Positions 39,703-47,632 of a stretch of 64,000 bases of DNA are shown here, one piece after another. The stretch is from Streptomyces sp. NBC_01314 (GTDB lineage: Bacteria; Actinomycetota; Actinomycetes; Streptomycetales; Streptomycetaceae): contig NZ_CP108394.1 in NCBI RefSeq assembly GCF_041435215.1, positions 4,154,001 to 4,218,000 of the forward strand, given 5' to 3'. Position 1 is the first letter of the stretch. Every line of letters begins with the position of its first letter. The notes under the pieces are model-generated. The model was not told where the DNA came from. It made no database searches and saw only the letters and a program-made list of their open reading frames with translations. The position numbers and the translations under genes are program-made.

Positions 39703-40491
39703 TCATCGCCGGATCGTGCGCACCGCTCGCAGCAGGGTCTTGTCGTCGGCGTTGAGGGCGGTGAGACGGTCGGAGCGCAGGAGGGCGGCCAGGTTGGGGT
39801 CGCGGTCGTCCTCGGGGGCGGTGTCGAGGGAGCGGAAGACGGCGTCGGCGAACGAGGTGTTCGGGGACGGGGCGCCGTCGGCCGACCGGTTGAGCATGGC
39901 CTGGGCGAGCCCGTCCGTGGAGAGGAGCACCCCGTCGACCCCGTCGTCCGCGACGCACTCGGTGTGGGTCCAGCGCGCCACGTCCGGTGAGGTCAGGAAC
40001 ACCGTCTCGTTGCTGTACTCGCTCGCCGCCGCGGCCTGCGGCAACAGATGGAACTGCCGTTCCCCGTCCTCCGTCCCGGCCCGTACGACGACGAACCCGT
40101 CCCCCACGGTCACGTGGCCGATCCAGCCGGGCGCGAGCACCACCACCGTGAGCGTCGTCGCGAAGTCCTGCGCGTCGGCGCCGGTCCGGTCGAGGAAGTC
40201 CTTGCTCACGTCGTGCAGGGCGTCCCGCAGCAACTCGTGCACGGCCTCCCCCGGTCGTACCTCCGCGGCCGCCTCGACCCGCCGCGCGAAATACTCCGTC
40301 GCGAGCTGTACCGCTAGACGCGCGCCCTCCTCCGACCGGGGCCGGCTGCCGGCCCCGTCGGCGACGGCGAGCACGGCGACGGAGGACGTGGCGATGGCAG
40401 CGCACGCGTCCTGGCAGGGCAGGCCCTGGCGCCGGTGCCGGTAGCCCTCGACGCTCAGGCCGTGGATCCGCCAGGGCGGGGCGGCGGTCAC
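39703..40491 (-). CDS. PP2C-type protein phosphatase
   Basis: The 262-residue single-domain phosphatase has metal-binding Asp in CQDACAA and LAVADGAGSRPRSEEGARLAV, then FATTLTVVVLAPGWIGHVTVGDGFVVV, VLLSTDGLAQAML and ALNADDKTLLRAV. This is the 'PP2C_2' form associated with TerY VWA and atypical kinases. It should dephosphorylate Ser/Thr on a shared target, opposing the adjacent kinase. The GTG start is one base after the VWA stop (TGA-G-GTG). No membrane helix. Confidence 0.93.
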   Translation of the reverse strand: MTAAPPWRIHGLSVEGYRHRRQGLPCQDACAAIATSSVAVLAVADGAGSRPRSEEGARLAVQLATEYFARRVEAAAEVRPGEAVHELLRDALHDVSKDFLDRTGADAQDFATTLTVVVLAPGWIGHVTVGDGFVVVRAGTEDGERQFHLLPQAAAASEYSNETVFLTSPDVARWTHTECVADDGVDGVLLSTDGLAQAMLNRSADGAPSPNTSFADAVFRSLDTAPEDDRDPNLAALLRSDRLTALNADDKTLLRAVRTIRR

Positions 40492-40492
40492 C

Positions 40493-41254
40493 TCACGCCT
40501 CCCAGGCCGGGCGTTGCGTCTTGAACTGGCTGAAGATCTTCTCGAACACCTCGTCCCCCGCCCCCTTCTGCTCGGCGTTGGCGCTGGCGGACATCATCTG
40601 GAGCAGCTCCCGGAACGGGAACCCCTGCAACCGTGCGTTGAACTTCGGCGCGAACGCCCGCAGCACCTTCTCCCCCATGTCCGTGATCCCGCCGACCCCG
40701 ATCGCGTACAGCCGGAACCGGCGGGCACGCTGCTCCTCGGCGAGGACGGGGACCAACCGGTGCCAGGAGTCGGTGAGATGGCCGGTCGGGTCGGTGGGCA
40801 GTCCGTCCGTGACGAGGCAGATCTGCGGCCGGTAGTACTGCAGCCCGGAGGCCCGCAGCTCGCTCTTGCGGGCCGCGACGATGTGCATCGCCAGCTCCAG
40901 CGCCTCGGTCATCAGGGTGACCCCGGCGGCCATGAGCTGCGGTGCCTGGAAGGCGTGCGCGGGTATGAAGGGGCTCGTCCGAGTGCGCGGGTCGAGGAGC
41001 TGGGGTCCGCGCCAGGCGCCGACGCCCTGGCCGCCGAAGGTGACGACGGCGACCTCCACGCTGTAGCTGAGGCTGACGTCGTCGTGGAGTTCCCGGGTCC
41101 ACTCGGCGAGCGCGTTGTTGAGCGTCTGGATCGGCTGGCCCGCCATGGAACTGGACGTGTCGAGGCAGAGCACGAGCGGCATGCGCTGGGCGTTGTTCTC
41201 GAACTCGATGTCGGCGTACTCCGCCGGCAGCGTTGGCGGGTATTCGCTGTGCAT
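40493..41254 (-). CDS. TerY-like VWA-domain protein
   Basis: The 253-residue soluble protein is essentially one VWA domain: MIDAS DTSSSM in LVLCLDTSSSMAGQPIQTLN, the Thr in AGVTLMTEALELA and LVTDGLPTDPTGHL. ENNAQRMPLVLCLD at the start is characteristic of TerY. It is cytoplasmic (no signal). TerY proteins occur with PP2C and kinase in the triad described in comparative genomics of Ter systems; here all three are adjacent in that order. GGGGGA precedes the ATG by 5 nt, and just beyond it is a 9 bp tandem array. Confidence 0.93.
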   Translation of the reverse strand: MHSEYPPTLPAEYADIEFENNAQRMPLVLCLDTSSSMAGQPIQTLNNALAEWTRELHDDVSLSYSVEVAVVTFGGQGVGAWRGPQLLDPRTRTSPFIPAHAFQAPQLMAAGVTLMTEALELAMHIVAARKSELRASGLQYYRPQICLVTDGLPTDPTGHLTDSWHRLVPVLAEEQRARRFRLYAIGVGGITDMGEKVLRAFAPKFNARLQGFPFRELLQMMSASANAEQKGAGDEVFEKIFSQFKTQRPAWEA

Positions 41255-41267
41255 GGACTTCCCCCTG

Positions 41268-41330
41268 TGCCTCTAATGCTTCTGGTGCCTCTGGTGCCTC
41301 TGGTGCCTCTGGTGCCTCTGGTGCCTCTGG
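41268..41330. repeat. 9 bp tandem-repeat array upstream of the VWA gene
   Basis: Seven units of TGCCTCTGG (the first two imperfect) run from 41268 to 41330, ending 14 bp before the VWA start codon and immediately upstream of its ribosome-binding site. Repeat number may vary between strains. Confidence 0.85.
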
Positions 41331-41367
41331 TGTTGCGGTTGGTGCTTGATGCCTGGGGCTCTCGGGA

Positions 41368-42567
41368 TCACCTGGGCGTGCCCTTCGCATGCCGTGCGGC
41401 GGTCGGTGGGAAGGCGTACAGGACGTCGGAGTCGCGTTCGCGTGCGTCGGTGACGTCGACGAGACCGCCGGGCGCGGGCGGCGGCCGCCCCGGCTCGGCC
41501 CACACCGCCCGGCGCAGCACCCGGTCGACCTCGACATAGCCCTGCGGATGCAGTTCGGTCCGTACGACCGCGGTCCGGGCGTGCGGGGGGCGGGCCCCCA
41601 CCTGCCGCCCGTACCGCGGCGCGGGCGCGACCCGCAGCCGCGTCGTGCTCTCGTCCCCACCGCCATCACCGCCACCGCCGTCACCACCGCGTGTCGCGTG
41701 AGCCGGCGCCGGCCGGGCGGGCCCGCCGAAGGCCCACCCGGGGCCCGGTGCCCGGTGCCCCACGGCCACCGGGCCCCTGGACCGCCGGATCACGATCACG
41801 AAGGCGAGCAGCAGCAGGGCGAGGAGGAGCCCCATCCAGAAGGCGGTCCAGGCCGCCCCGCCATATCCGGCGGCTTCGCCGTCGGTGGTCTCGGCCGCGT
41901 TGTCCGCCTTGCCGTCCGCCCCGTCCTCGCCGTTCCGGCCGTCGGCTCCGGCGGTGGCGGGGTCGGGGGCCTTCGAGACGGGGGGTGCGATCGCCTCGAT
42001 GTGGGTGGACAGGTCGGCGACGAGCCCCAACTCGATGAGGTGGCGGCCCGTCAGCGGTGGTGCCGGGCCGTCCGTCTCGACGATCTGGTCGCACAGCTGC
42101 TGCGGTACGCAGACCCCCGCGCCCCGCAACTCCTCCACGGCCCACCGCGGTATCCGGTCGATCCTGGAGTCGGGGTGGACCATCCGGCCCCCGGCCAGAA
42201 CCAGCAGAGCCGTGCCGCCGTCGCCCGTCCGGCCGTTCTTCGGCACCTCCACCACCAGCTGATGCCGACGCTTCTCCACGTCCTCCTTGAGCAACTCGTC
42301 CCGCTGCCGCTCGGATCCGGTCAGCGACAACTGCCTGTCGAGCGTGACGACGTAGGGCTTGCCCTTCTCGACGTTCGACGTCCAGCACTTCAGCCACGGC
42401 GCGAGGGGGCCCTCGCACGACTCCGCAGCCGAGGCGGAGCCCATCGGCACCAACCCGACCAGCGACCCCACCAGCACACCGAGAAACAGCGAACGCCCGA
42501 TCGCACCCAACGCAACCAACCCCCCGTGGCCTGAAAGGCACGCCCCCGCGGCCCTGAAAAAGCCCAT
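41368..42567 (-). CDS. Secreted/single-pass membrane protein of the kinase-phosphatase island
   Basis: The ~399-residue protein has an N-terminal signal (LFLGVLVGSLVGLVPMGSASA), a ~240-residue extracytoplasmic domain with CEGPLAPWLKCW, TLDRQLSLTGSERQRDELL and LRGAGVCVPQQLCDQIVETDGP (in parts), an acidic Gly-rich linker and a membrane helix (AFWMGLLLALLLLAFVIVI). A ~120-residue cytoplasmic Pro/Arg/Gly-rich tail follows. The four or more Cys in the outer domain may pair. No family recognised. The tail could be phosphorylated by the nearby kinases; that is inference. The start is uncertain (ATG at 42567 without a good Shine-Dalgarno). Confidence 0.7.
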   Translation of the reverse strand: MGFFRAAGACLSGHGGLVALGAIGRSLFLGVLVGSLVGLVPMGSASAAESCEGPLAPWLKCWTSNVEKGKPYVVTLDRQLSLTGSERQRDELLKEDVEKRRHQLVVEVPKNGRTGDGGTALLVLAGGRMVHPDSRIDRIPRWAVEELRGAGVCVPQQLCDQIVETDGPAPPLTGRHLIELGLVADLSTHIEAIAPPVSKAPDPATAGADGRNGEDGADGKADNAAETTDGEAAGYGGAAWTAFWMGLLLALLLLAFVIVIRRSRGPVAVGHRAPGPGWAFGGPARPAPAHATRGGDGGGGDGGGDESTTRLRVAPAPRYGRQVGARPPHARTAVVRTELHPQGYVEVDRVLRRAVWAEPGRPPPAPGGLVDVTDARERDSDVLYAFPPTAARHAKGTPR

Positions 42568-42670
42568 CCAATAGTGGAGCAGGCAGCCGGGCGGCCGGAA
42601 GGGTTTGTGGTATTCCGCCGGTGGAGTTACGGCGACTTCCGTCAATTTACGATCAGTACGCTTTTCACTT

Positions 42671-43225
42671 CTACAACTTGAACACCTGATGGCAACGACT
42701 GAACATCTGTCGCGCCCGATCCACCCAGTCATTCGCCAGCACGTCGAAGTCCGCCTGCGTGATACGGCACGTCAGTGGCAGATCACAGACTCCGGCGAGA
42801 CAGGGGCGCGGCCCGCGTACATCCCACACGGAAAGCATGGGGTTCAGTTGTTCGGTATTCCATGCGTTCGACGCAGCCGCGGCGATGGCGATTTGGTCCT
42901 GCCGCAGGAATTTGCCGTCCGTCGCGAACGCCACGAGAAGTTTCTTGGTGGTCATGAATCTCACCGTGACCGTCCGCCCCGCCTCATGGAGATCGAAACG
43001 CAGGGACACGGATACGGTGTCGTGGACCGTGTGGTAATTCCGCCGGGCGACCCAGTTCTGCACCAACTGCCGCCAGTGCGTGCCGAGGTCGAGGATCTCG
43101 GCGTTGCCCCCCGGACAGGAGTCACGCCCGGAGTACGAGCCGCGGCCGGTCGAGGAGTCGGGGCCGGTGGAGGAGTCGCGGCCGGGGTGGGAATCCCGGC
43201 CCGGGTAGGAGTCAGGCACTGTCAC
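42671..43225 (-). CDS. YbjN-like domain protein with N-terminal repeat
   Basis: The first ~40 residues are a degenerate repeat of PGRDS-type units. Residues 43-184 form a YbjN/type III secretion-chaperone-like domain: WVARRNYHTVHDTVSVSLRFDLHE, MTTKKLLVAFATDGKFLRQDQ and CRITQADFDVLANDWVDRARQMF (in parts). Such domains are usually binding modules with no enzymatic activity. The GTG start overlaps the kinase gene by 14 bp; a second GTG two codons later is an alternative. It is presumably a partner or substrate of the kinase encoded just upstream. Confidence 0.75.
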   Translation of the reverse strand: MTVPDSYPGRDSHPGRDSSTGPDSSTGRGSYSGRDSCPGGNAEILDLGTHWRQLVQNWVARRNYHTVHDTVSVSLRFDLHEAGRTVTVRFMTTKKLLVAFATDGKFLRQDQIAIAAAASNAWNTEQLNPMLSVWDVRGPRPCLAGVCDLPLTCRITQADFDVLANDWVDRARQMFSRCHQVFKL

Positions 43226-44210
43226 GGACCACCGCCCCGACGACCATGGCGTCGGTCAGCCCGGCGTCGAGCAGCGCCTGCGCGTGGAGCAGCAGACAGG
43301 AGGGGACGGACTCGCTCGTCGTACGGCGCCGATGGCGCTCCTGCAACTCCTCGTACCGCACCTCGATGGTCCGGGCCACCTGCGGCGGCGGCCACACCTC
43401 GGCGCTCGCCTCCTCCTCCACCAACTCGGCCAGGATCTCGGCGAGTCGGGGGCGGTCCTCGGGCCGCTTGGCCAGGCAGCGGCCGATGACGGGCCGCAGT
43501 CCCGCCGGTACGCCGTCGAGCCGGGGCTCTCCCCGTACGACCTCCACGCGCACCCCCTCCCCGCTCCCGTGCGGTGGGCGGCCGGTGAGCGCGTACACCA
43601 GGACCCCGCCCAGGGAGAACACGTCGCTCGGCGGGCCGACCCGGTCGCCGCGGATCTGTTCGGGCGACATGAACGGCGGGGTGCCGACGATGACGCCGAC
43701 GCGGGTGAGGCCGGGGGCGCCGTCCACCCGGGAGATGCCGAAATCGATGACGCGGGGGCCGTCCTGGGCGAGCAGGACGTTCGCCGGCTTGAGGTCACGG
43801 TGGATCACATGGGCGGCGTGGATGGCCTGCAACGCCTCGACGAGGCCGGCGCCGAGAGGGCGGACCTGGGTCTCGGGGAGGGGACCGTCCGCGCGGACCG
43901 CTTCCGCGAGGGAGGGGCCGGGGACGTACAGGGTGGCCAGCCAGGGGAGTTCGGCCGTCGGGTCGGCGTCGACCACGGCGGCGGTGTAGGCGCCGCTGAC
44001 CACGCGGGCGGCGGCGACCTCGCGGGCGAAGCGTTCACGGAACTCGGGTTCGGCGGCGAGTTCCGGGCGGGCGACCTTGACGGCGACCTCGCGGCCGGCG
44101 GGTGAGCGGCCCAGGTAGACCCAGCCCATGCCGCCCGATCCGAGGCGGCCGACTATCTTGTACGGGCCGATCTTCAGGGGGTCACTTACGGGTGTACGCA
44201 CCCCGCTCAC
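43212..44210 (-). CDS. Soluble PknB-type serine/threonine kinase
   Basis: The 332-residue protein has a complete Hanks-type kinase domain: YKIVGRLGSGGMGWVYLGRS, ATP Lys in VAVKVARPE, VIHRDLKPANVLL, VIDFGISRVD, GTPPFMSPEQIRGDRVGPPSDVFSLG and a final RCLAKRPEDRP. After the domain is a ~60-residue helical tail (VRYEELQERHRRRTTSESVPSC...LLDAGLTDAMVVGAVVRDSA, in parts) with no membrane helix or PASTA repeats, unlike PknB. All catalytic residues are present. The start is a GTG at 44210, with a second GTG three codons on. It is the first gene of the minus arm. Confidence 0.95.
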   Translation of the reverse strand: MSGVRTPVSDPLKIGPYKIVGRLGSGGMGWVYLGRSPAGREVAVKVARPELAAEPEFRERFAREVAAARVVSGAYTAAVVDADPTAELPWLATLYVPGPSLAEAVRADGPLPETQVRPLGAGLVEALQAIHAAHVIHRDLKPANVLLAQDGPRVIDFGISRVDGAPGLTRVGVIVGTPPFMSPEQIRGDRVGPPSDVFSLGGVLVYALTGRPPHGSGEGVRVEVVRGEPRLDGVPAGLRPVIGRCLAKRPEDRPRLAEILAELVEEEASAEVWPPPQVARTIEVRYEELQERHRRRTTSESVPSCLLLHAQALLDAGLTDAMVVGAVVRDSA

Positions 44211-44355
44211 CTCATTTCGGGGTTCGGTGCGGATGTCCCGAGTGTCCCGCGAAATCCCGTGCGCGGCAGTACTTTTCGCCCCCTCCGCCCCTACCCGTCC
44301 CTCCCCCAGGGGCTGCGCCCCTTCGACCCCCAGCCGCGGGTCCGGTGGGGGCCGG

Positions 44356-44453
44356 TCGCGCAGTTCCCCGCGCCCCTAAGGGCCTACGGCCCTTGCGGGC
44401 CGAAAGGCACGGGGCGCAGCCCCTGCTTTTCAGGGGCGCGGGGAACTGCGCGA
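44356..44453. repeat. Long inverted repeat (22 bp arms), interspersed family copy B
   Basis: Arms at 44356-44377 and 44432-44453 are perfect reverse complements (TCGCGCAGTTCCCC then GCGCCCCT). From the CTGCTTTTCAGGGGCGCGGG segment on, the sequence is almost identical to copy A at 33558-33654, including GAGAAGCCCCACCG after it. The two copies bracket the signalling island. Confidence 0.8.
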
Positions 44454-44512
44454 GAAGCCCCACCGAACCCGCACCCGCCAGCGAACCCCAGAACCCGAGC
44501 TGTCCGGCGCAA

Positions 44513-44578
44513 CAAAAAATCCGCGACCGGCCGAGGAGCCGTCGCCGGTCAGGGCAACCCATATCCGGCCGGTCGCGG
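44513..44578 (-). terminator. Rho-independent terminator of the PEP carboxykinase gene
   Basis: Arms 44521-44533 (CCGCGACCGGCCG) and 44566-44578 are perfect 13 bp complements. On the minus strand the stem is followed directly by ATTTTTTG (44513-44520). It lies 18 bp after the pckG stop. The 32 nt loop is large, but the T-run is unusually clear for Streptomyces. Confidence 0.88.
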
Positions 44579-44596
44579 AGCGAAAACGAAGGGGCG

Positions 44597-46423
44597 TCAG
44601 CCCAGACGGCTCACCAGCGCCCGGTACTCGTCCCACAACTCCTTCGGCGTGTGATCACCGAAGGTATTGAGGTGTTCGGGCACCAGCGCGGCCTCCTCCC
44701 GCCACACCTCCTTGTCGACGGTCAGCAGGAAGTCGAGGTCGGACGAGGAGAGGTCCAGCCCCTCCGTGTCCAGCGCCTGCGGCGTCGGGAGGATGCCGAT
44801 CGGGGTCTCCACCCCCTCCGCCTTGCCGTCCAGCCGGTCCACGATCCACTTCAGAACACGGCTGTTCTCACCGAAGCCGGGCCAGACGAACTTGCCCTCG
44901 TCGTTCTTGCGGAACCAGTTGACGTAGTAGATCTTCGGCAGTTTGGCCTGGTCCTTGCCCTTGGCGACATCGACCCAGTGGCCCATGTAGTCGCCCATGT
45001 TGTAGCCGCAGAAGGGCAGCATCGCGAAGGGGTCGCGGCGCAGTTCACCGACCTTGCCCTCGGCCGCGGCGGTCTTCTCGGACGCCACGTTCGCGCCCAG
45101 GAACACCCCGTGGTTCCAGTCGAAGGACTCCGTCACCAGCGGCACCGCCGTGGCGCGGCGGCCGCCGAAGAGGATCGCCGAGATCGGCACGCCCTTGGGG
45201 TCCTCCCACTCGGGCGCGATGATCGGGCACTGGGCGGCGGGCACCGTGAAGCGGGCGTTCGGGTGGGCGGCCGGCGCCTCGGCGTCCGGCGTCCAGTCGT
45301 TGCCCTTCCAGTCGGTCAGATGGGCCGGAGTCTCCTCCGTCATCCCCTCCCACCACACGTCGCCGTCGTCCGTGAGCGCCACGTTGGTGAAGACCGAGTT
45401 GCCCCACAGCGTCTTCATCGCGTTGGCGTTGGTGTGTTCACCGGTGCCGGGCGCGACGCCGAAGAACCCGGCCTCGGGGTTGATGGCGTAGAGCTGTCCG
45501 TCCTCGTCGAAGCGCATCCACGCGATGTCGTCGCCGATGGTCTCGACGGTCCAGCCCTTGACGGTCGGCTCCAGCATCGCCAGGTTCGTCTTGCCGCACG
45601 CCGACGGGAACGCGGCGGCGACGTACTTCGACTCGCCCTGCGGGGGCGTCAGTTTCAGGATGAGCATGTGCTCGGCCAGCCAGCCCTCGTCGCGCGCCAT
45701 CACCGACGCGATGCGCAGGGCGTAGCACTTCTTGCCGAGCAGCGCGTTGCCGCCGTACCCGGAGCCGTACGACCAGATCTCGCGGCTCTCGGGGAAGTGG
45801 GAGATGTACTTGGTGCTGTTGCAGGGCCACGGCACATCGGCCTGGCCGGACTCCAGCGGGGCGCCGAGGGTGTGCACGGCCTTCACGAAGAAGCCCTCGG
45901 AACCGAGCTCGTCCAGCACCGGCTGTCCCATGCGGGTCATGGTGCGCATGGAGACGGCGACGTACGCGGAGTCGGTGATCTCGACGCCGAGCGCGGAGAG
46001 CGGCGAGCCGAGCGGGCCCATGCAGAACGGGACGACGTACATCGTCCGGCCGCGCATCGAGCCGCGGAACAGCCCCTTCTCGCCCTGGAAGATGTCCCGC
46101 ATCTCGGCGGGCGCCTTCCAGTGGTTGGTCGGGCCCGCGTCCTCTTCGTTCTCCGAACAGATGAACGTGCGGTCCTCGACCCGGGCGACATCGGTCGGGT
46201 CGGACGCTGCGTAGTAGGAGTTCGGGCGCTTGATCGGGTCGAGCTTCCGGAACGTGCCCTTCTCGACGAGCTCCCCGCACAGGCGCTCGTACTCGGCCTC
46301 GGATCCATCGCACCAGACCACGTTGTCCGGCTCGGTCAGTTCGGCGATCTCGTTCACCCACGCCACGAGTTCTCGGTGGGTGGTCGGGACGGTTGAGGGG
46401 GGAGCCGCGATGTCGCGCGCCAC
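44597..46423 (-). CDS. pckG: Phosphoenolpyruvate carboxykinase (GTP)
   Basis: The 608-residue protein has the GTP-type PEPCK motifs: [17 protein letters not shown], the active-site Cys and P-loop in [16 protein letters not shown] (about 285), GDDIAWM, GENTNANAM-like [14 protein letters not shown], and [14 protein letters not shown]. It converts oxaloacetate and GTP to PEP for gluconeogenesis in the cytoplasm. The gene stands alone with a good terminator and a ~350 bp upstream region. Length matches bacterial GTP-PEPCKs. Upstream of the ATG GGAGC-like purines are present. Confidence 0.97.
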   Translation of the reverse strand: MARDIAAPPSTVPTTHRELVAWVNEIAELTEPDNVVWCDGSEAEYERLCGELVEKGTFRKLDPIKRPNSYYAASDPTDVARVEDRTFICSENEEDAGPTNHWKAPAEMRDIFQGEKGLFRGSMRGRTMYVVPFCMGPLGSPLSALGVEITDSAYVAVSMRTMTRMGQPVLDELGSEGFFVKAVHTLGAPLESGQADVPWPCNSTKYISHFPESREIWSYGSGYGGNALLGKKCYALRIASVMARDEGWLAEHMLILKLTPPQGESKYVAAAFPSACGKTNLAMLEPTVKGWTVETIGDDIAWMRFDEDGQLYAINPEAGFFGVAPGTGEHTNANAMKTLWGNSVFTNVALTDDGDVWWEGMTEETPAHLTDWKGNDWTPDAEAPAAHPNARFTVPAAQCPIIAPEWEDPKGVPISAILFGGRRATAVPLVTESFDWNHGVFLGANVASEKTAAAEGKVGELRRDPFAMLPFCGYNMGDYMGHWVDVAKGKDQAKLPKIYYVNWFRKNDEGKFVWPGFGENSRVLKWIVDRLDGKAEGVETPIGILPTPQALDTEGLDLSSSDLDFLLTVDKEVWREEAALVPEHLNTFGDHTPKELWDEYRALVSRLG

Positions 46424-46740
46424 GATTGCTCCTAAATGAGGGATTTTGGGTTGGAGGCCCCGTGGGGGCTGCGACCCGGATGCTTCACAAAAGTGATCTT
46501 TGGGCGCTCATCCGGTGCCGACCGCACTCATTTGATCATCCGACGAGAGTGCCCATATGTCCAGAGGGCCTCACACGTGAGCATCGTGACCATCACCACT
46601 CGTCGATCGTCACCCCAAGAGGTTTCCCTGCGTTACTTCCACTTCACCGTGGGTATCCATGCGGGGCGCTCAAATGTCCCGTCGGGGGCTCCGCGTGAGA
46701 TGATGGCCACTTCCGGGGACACGAACAGCCCGCGCGGTCC
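46424..46740. other. Divergent intergenic region upstream of pckG
   Basis: No gene is supportable here. It should hold the pckG promoter (minus) and the promoter of the TrhA-like gene (plus). It contains CTCAC-AC-GTGAG, a 12 bp inverted repeat at 46570-46581. GGCCCCGTGGGGGCT near 46457 could form a short hairpin in the pckG leader. No -10/-35 pair is certain. Confidence 0.4.
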
Positions 46741-46759
46741 CGTAAGTTACGGTTCCGTA
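46741..46759. promoter_or_regulatory. Overlapping palindromes before the TrhA-like gene
   Basis: CGTAA-G-TTACG (46741-46751) overlaps TACGG-TT-CCGTA (46748-46759), both perfect, ending 15 bp before the start codon. This is a strong operator candidate for a dimeric repressor such as a TetR-family protein; the regulator is unknown. Confidence 0.6.
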
Positions 46760-46774
46760 GGTACGATGCGATAC

Positions 46775-47512
46775 ATGACAGCGTCCGTCCCCGATGCGCA
46801 CCCGGAGACGCCGGCCGACAGCCGCCCTTCCGACGCGCGATCCCTGCCGCATCAGATCGCCCACCAGATCACCGACGAGATCAAGCCCAGACTCCGGGGC
46901 TGGCTGCACCTCGGCATGTTCCCGGCCGTACTGGTCGCCGGCCTGGTGCTCACCGCCCTCGCGGACTCCACACGCGGACGCATCGCCTGCGGGATCTTCG
47001 CCCTCACGGCCTGCCTGCTGTTCGGCGTGAGCGCGCTGTACCACCGGGGCACCTGGAGCCCGCGCATGGACGGCATCCTGCGCAGGCTGGATCACGCCAA
47101 CATCTTCCTGATCATCGCGGGTTCCTACACCCCGCTCACCATGCTGCTGCTGCCCGGCGCCAAGGGTCAGTGGCTGCTGTGGGGCATCTGGGGAGCGGCG
47201 CTCGCCGGCATCGCCTTCCGGGTGTTCTGGGTCGGCGCCCCGCGCTGGCTCTACACCCCCTGCTACATCGCCATGGGCTGGGCCGCCGTCTTCTTCCTGC
47301 CCGACTTCATGCGCACGGGCGGCATCGCCGTCCTCGTCCTGGTGATCGTCGGCGGCCTTCTCTACAGCGCCGGCGGAGTGATCTACGGCCTCAAGCGCCC
47401 GGACCCGTCACCGCGCTGGTTCGGCTTCCACGAGGTCTTCCACTCCTTCACCCTCGCCGCGTTCGTCGTGCACTACGTGGGCATCTCGATGGTCGCCTAC
47501 CAGCACGCATAG
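46775..47512 (+). CDS. trhA: Hemolysin III / TrhA-family membrane protein
   Basis: The ~245-residue protein has seven membrane helices with the PAQR-superfamily marks: LFGVSALYHRGTWSPR (helix 2 SxxYH), LDHANIFLIIAGSYTP and a final FGFHEVFHSFTLAAFVVHYVG with His residues for a metal site. Members are linked to membrane-lipid homeostasis; the haemolysin name is historical. An N-terminal hydrophilic extension of ~40 residues precedes helix 1. ATG at 46775 is chosen; an ATG three codons upstream is also possible. The double palindrome upstream suggests tight regulation. Confidence 0.92.
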   Translation: MTASVPDAHPETPADSRPSDARSLPHQIAHQITDEIKPRLRGWLHLGMFPAVLVAGLVLTALADSTRGRIACGIFALTACLLFGVSALYHRGTWSPRMDGILRRLDHANIFLIIAGSYTPLTMLLLPGAKGQWLLWGIWGAALAGIAFRVFWVGAPRWLYTPCYIAMGWAAVFFLPDFMRTGGIAVLVLVIVGGLLYSAGGVIYGLKRPDPSPRWFGFHEVFHSFTLAAFVVHYVGISMVAYQHA

Positions 47513-47530
47513 CACTCCCCCGATCCCTCC

Positions 47531-47560
47531 TGGCCACGGCTTCCGAGCCGTGGCCATTTT
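47531..47560 (+). terminator. Rho-independent terminator of the TrhA-like gene
   Basis: TGGCCACGGC (47531-47540) and GCCGTGGCCA (47547-47556) form a perfect 10 bp stem with a 6 nt loop, followed by TTTTCG. It is 18 bp after the stop. Confidence 0.88.
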
Positions 47561-47587
47561 CGTATACCCGGACGTCGCATGAGAGGC

Positions 47588-47632
47588 GCTACGTATTGAC
47601 AGTGGCTACATTTTGACAGCTACTCTCATTTC
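47588..47632 (+). promoter_or_regulatory. Promoter/operator of the MFS-TetR operon
   Basis: TTGACAG occurs twice (47596, 47613), each followed by GCTAC; a further GCTAC lies at 47588 and another just inside the gene. TTGACA at 47596 with TACTCT at 47621 (19 bp spacer) would start transcription about at the ATG, predicting a leaderless mRNA. The repeats are likely binding sites for the downstream TetR protein. Confidence 0.55.

Noticed and set aside
41268..41330. The 9 bp array as an EAP-repeat protein
   Set aside because: On the minus strand it can be read as Glu-Ala-Pro repeats in a long frame, but that frame runs out of frame through the VWA gene and has no start signal; the array is better seen as a non-coding leader repeat.
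39590..41330. CRISPR array
   Set aside because: The repeats are contiguous 9 and 13 bp units without unique spacers and no cas genes are present anywhere in the window.
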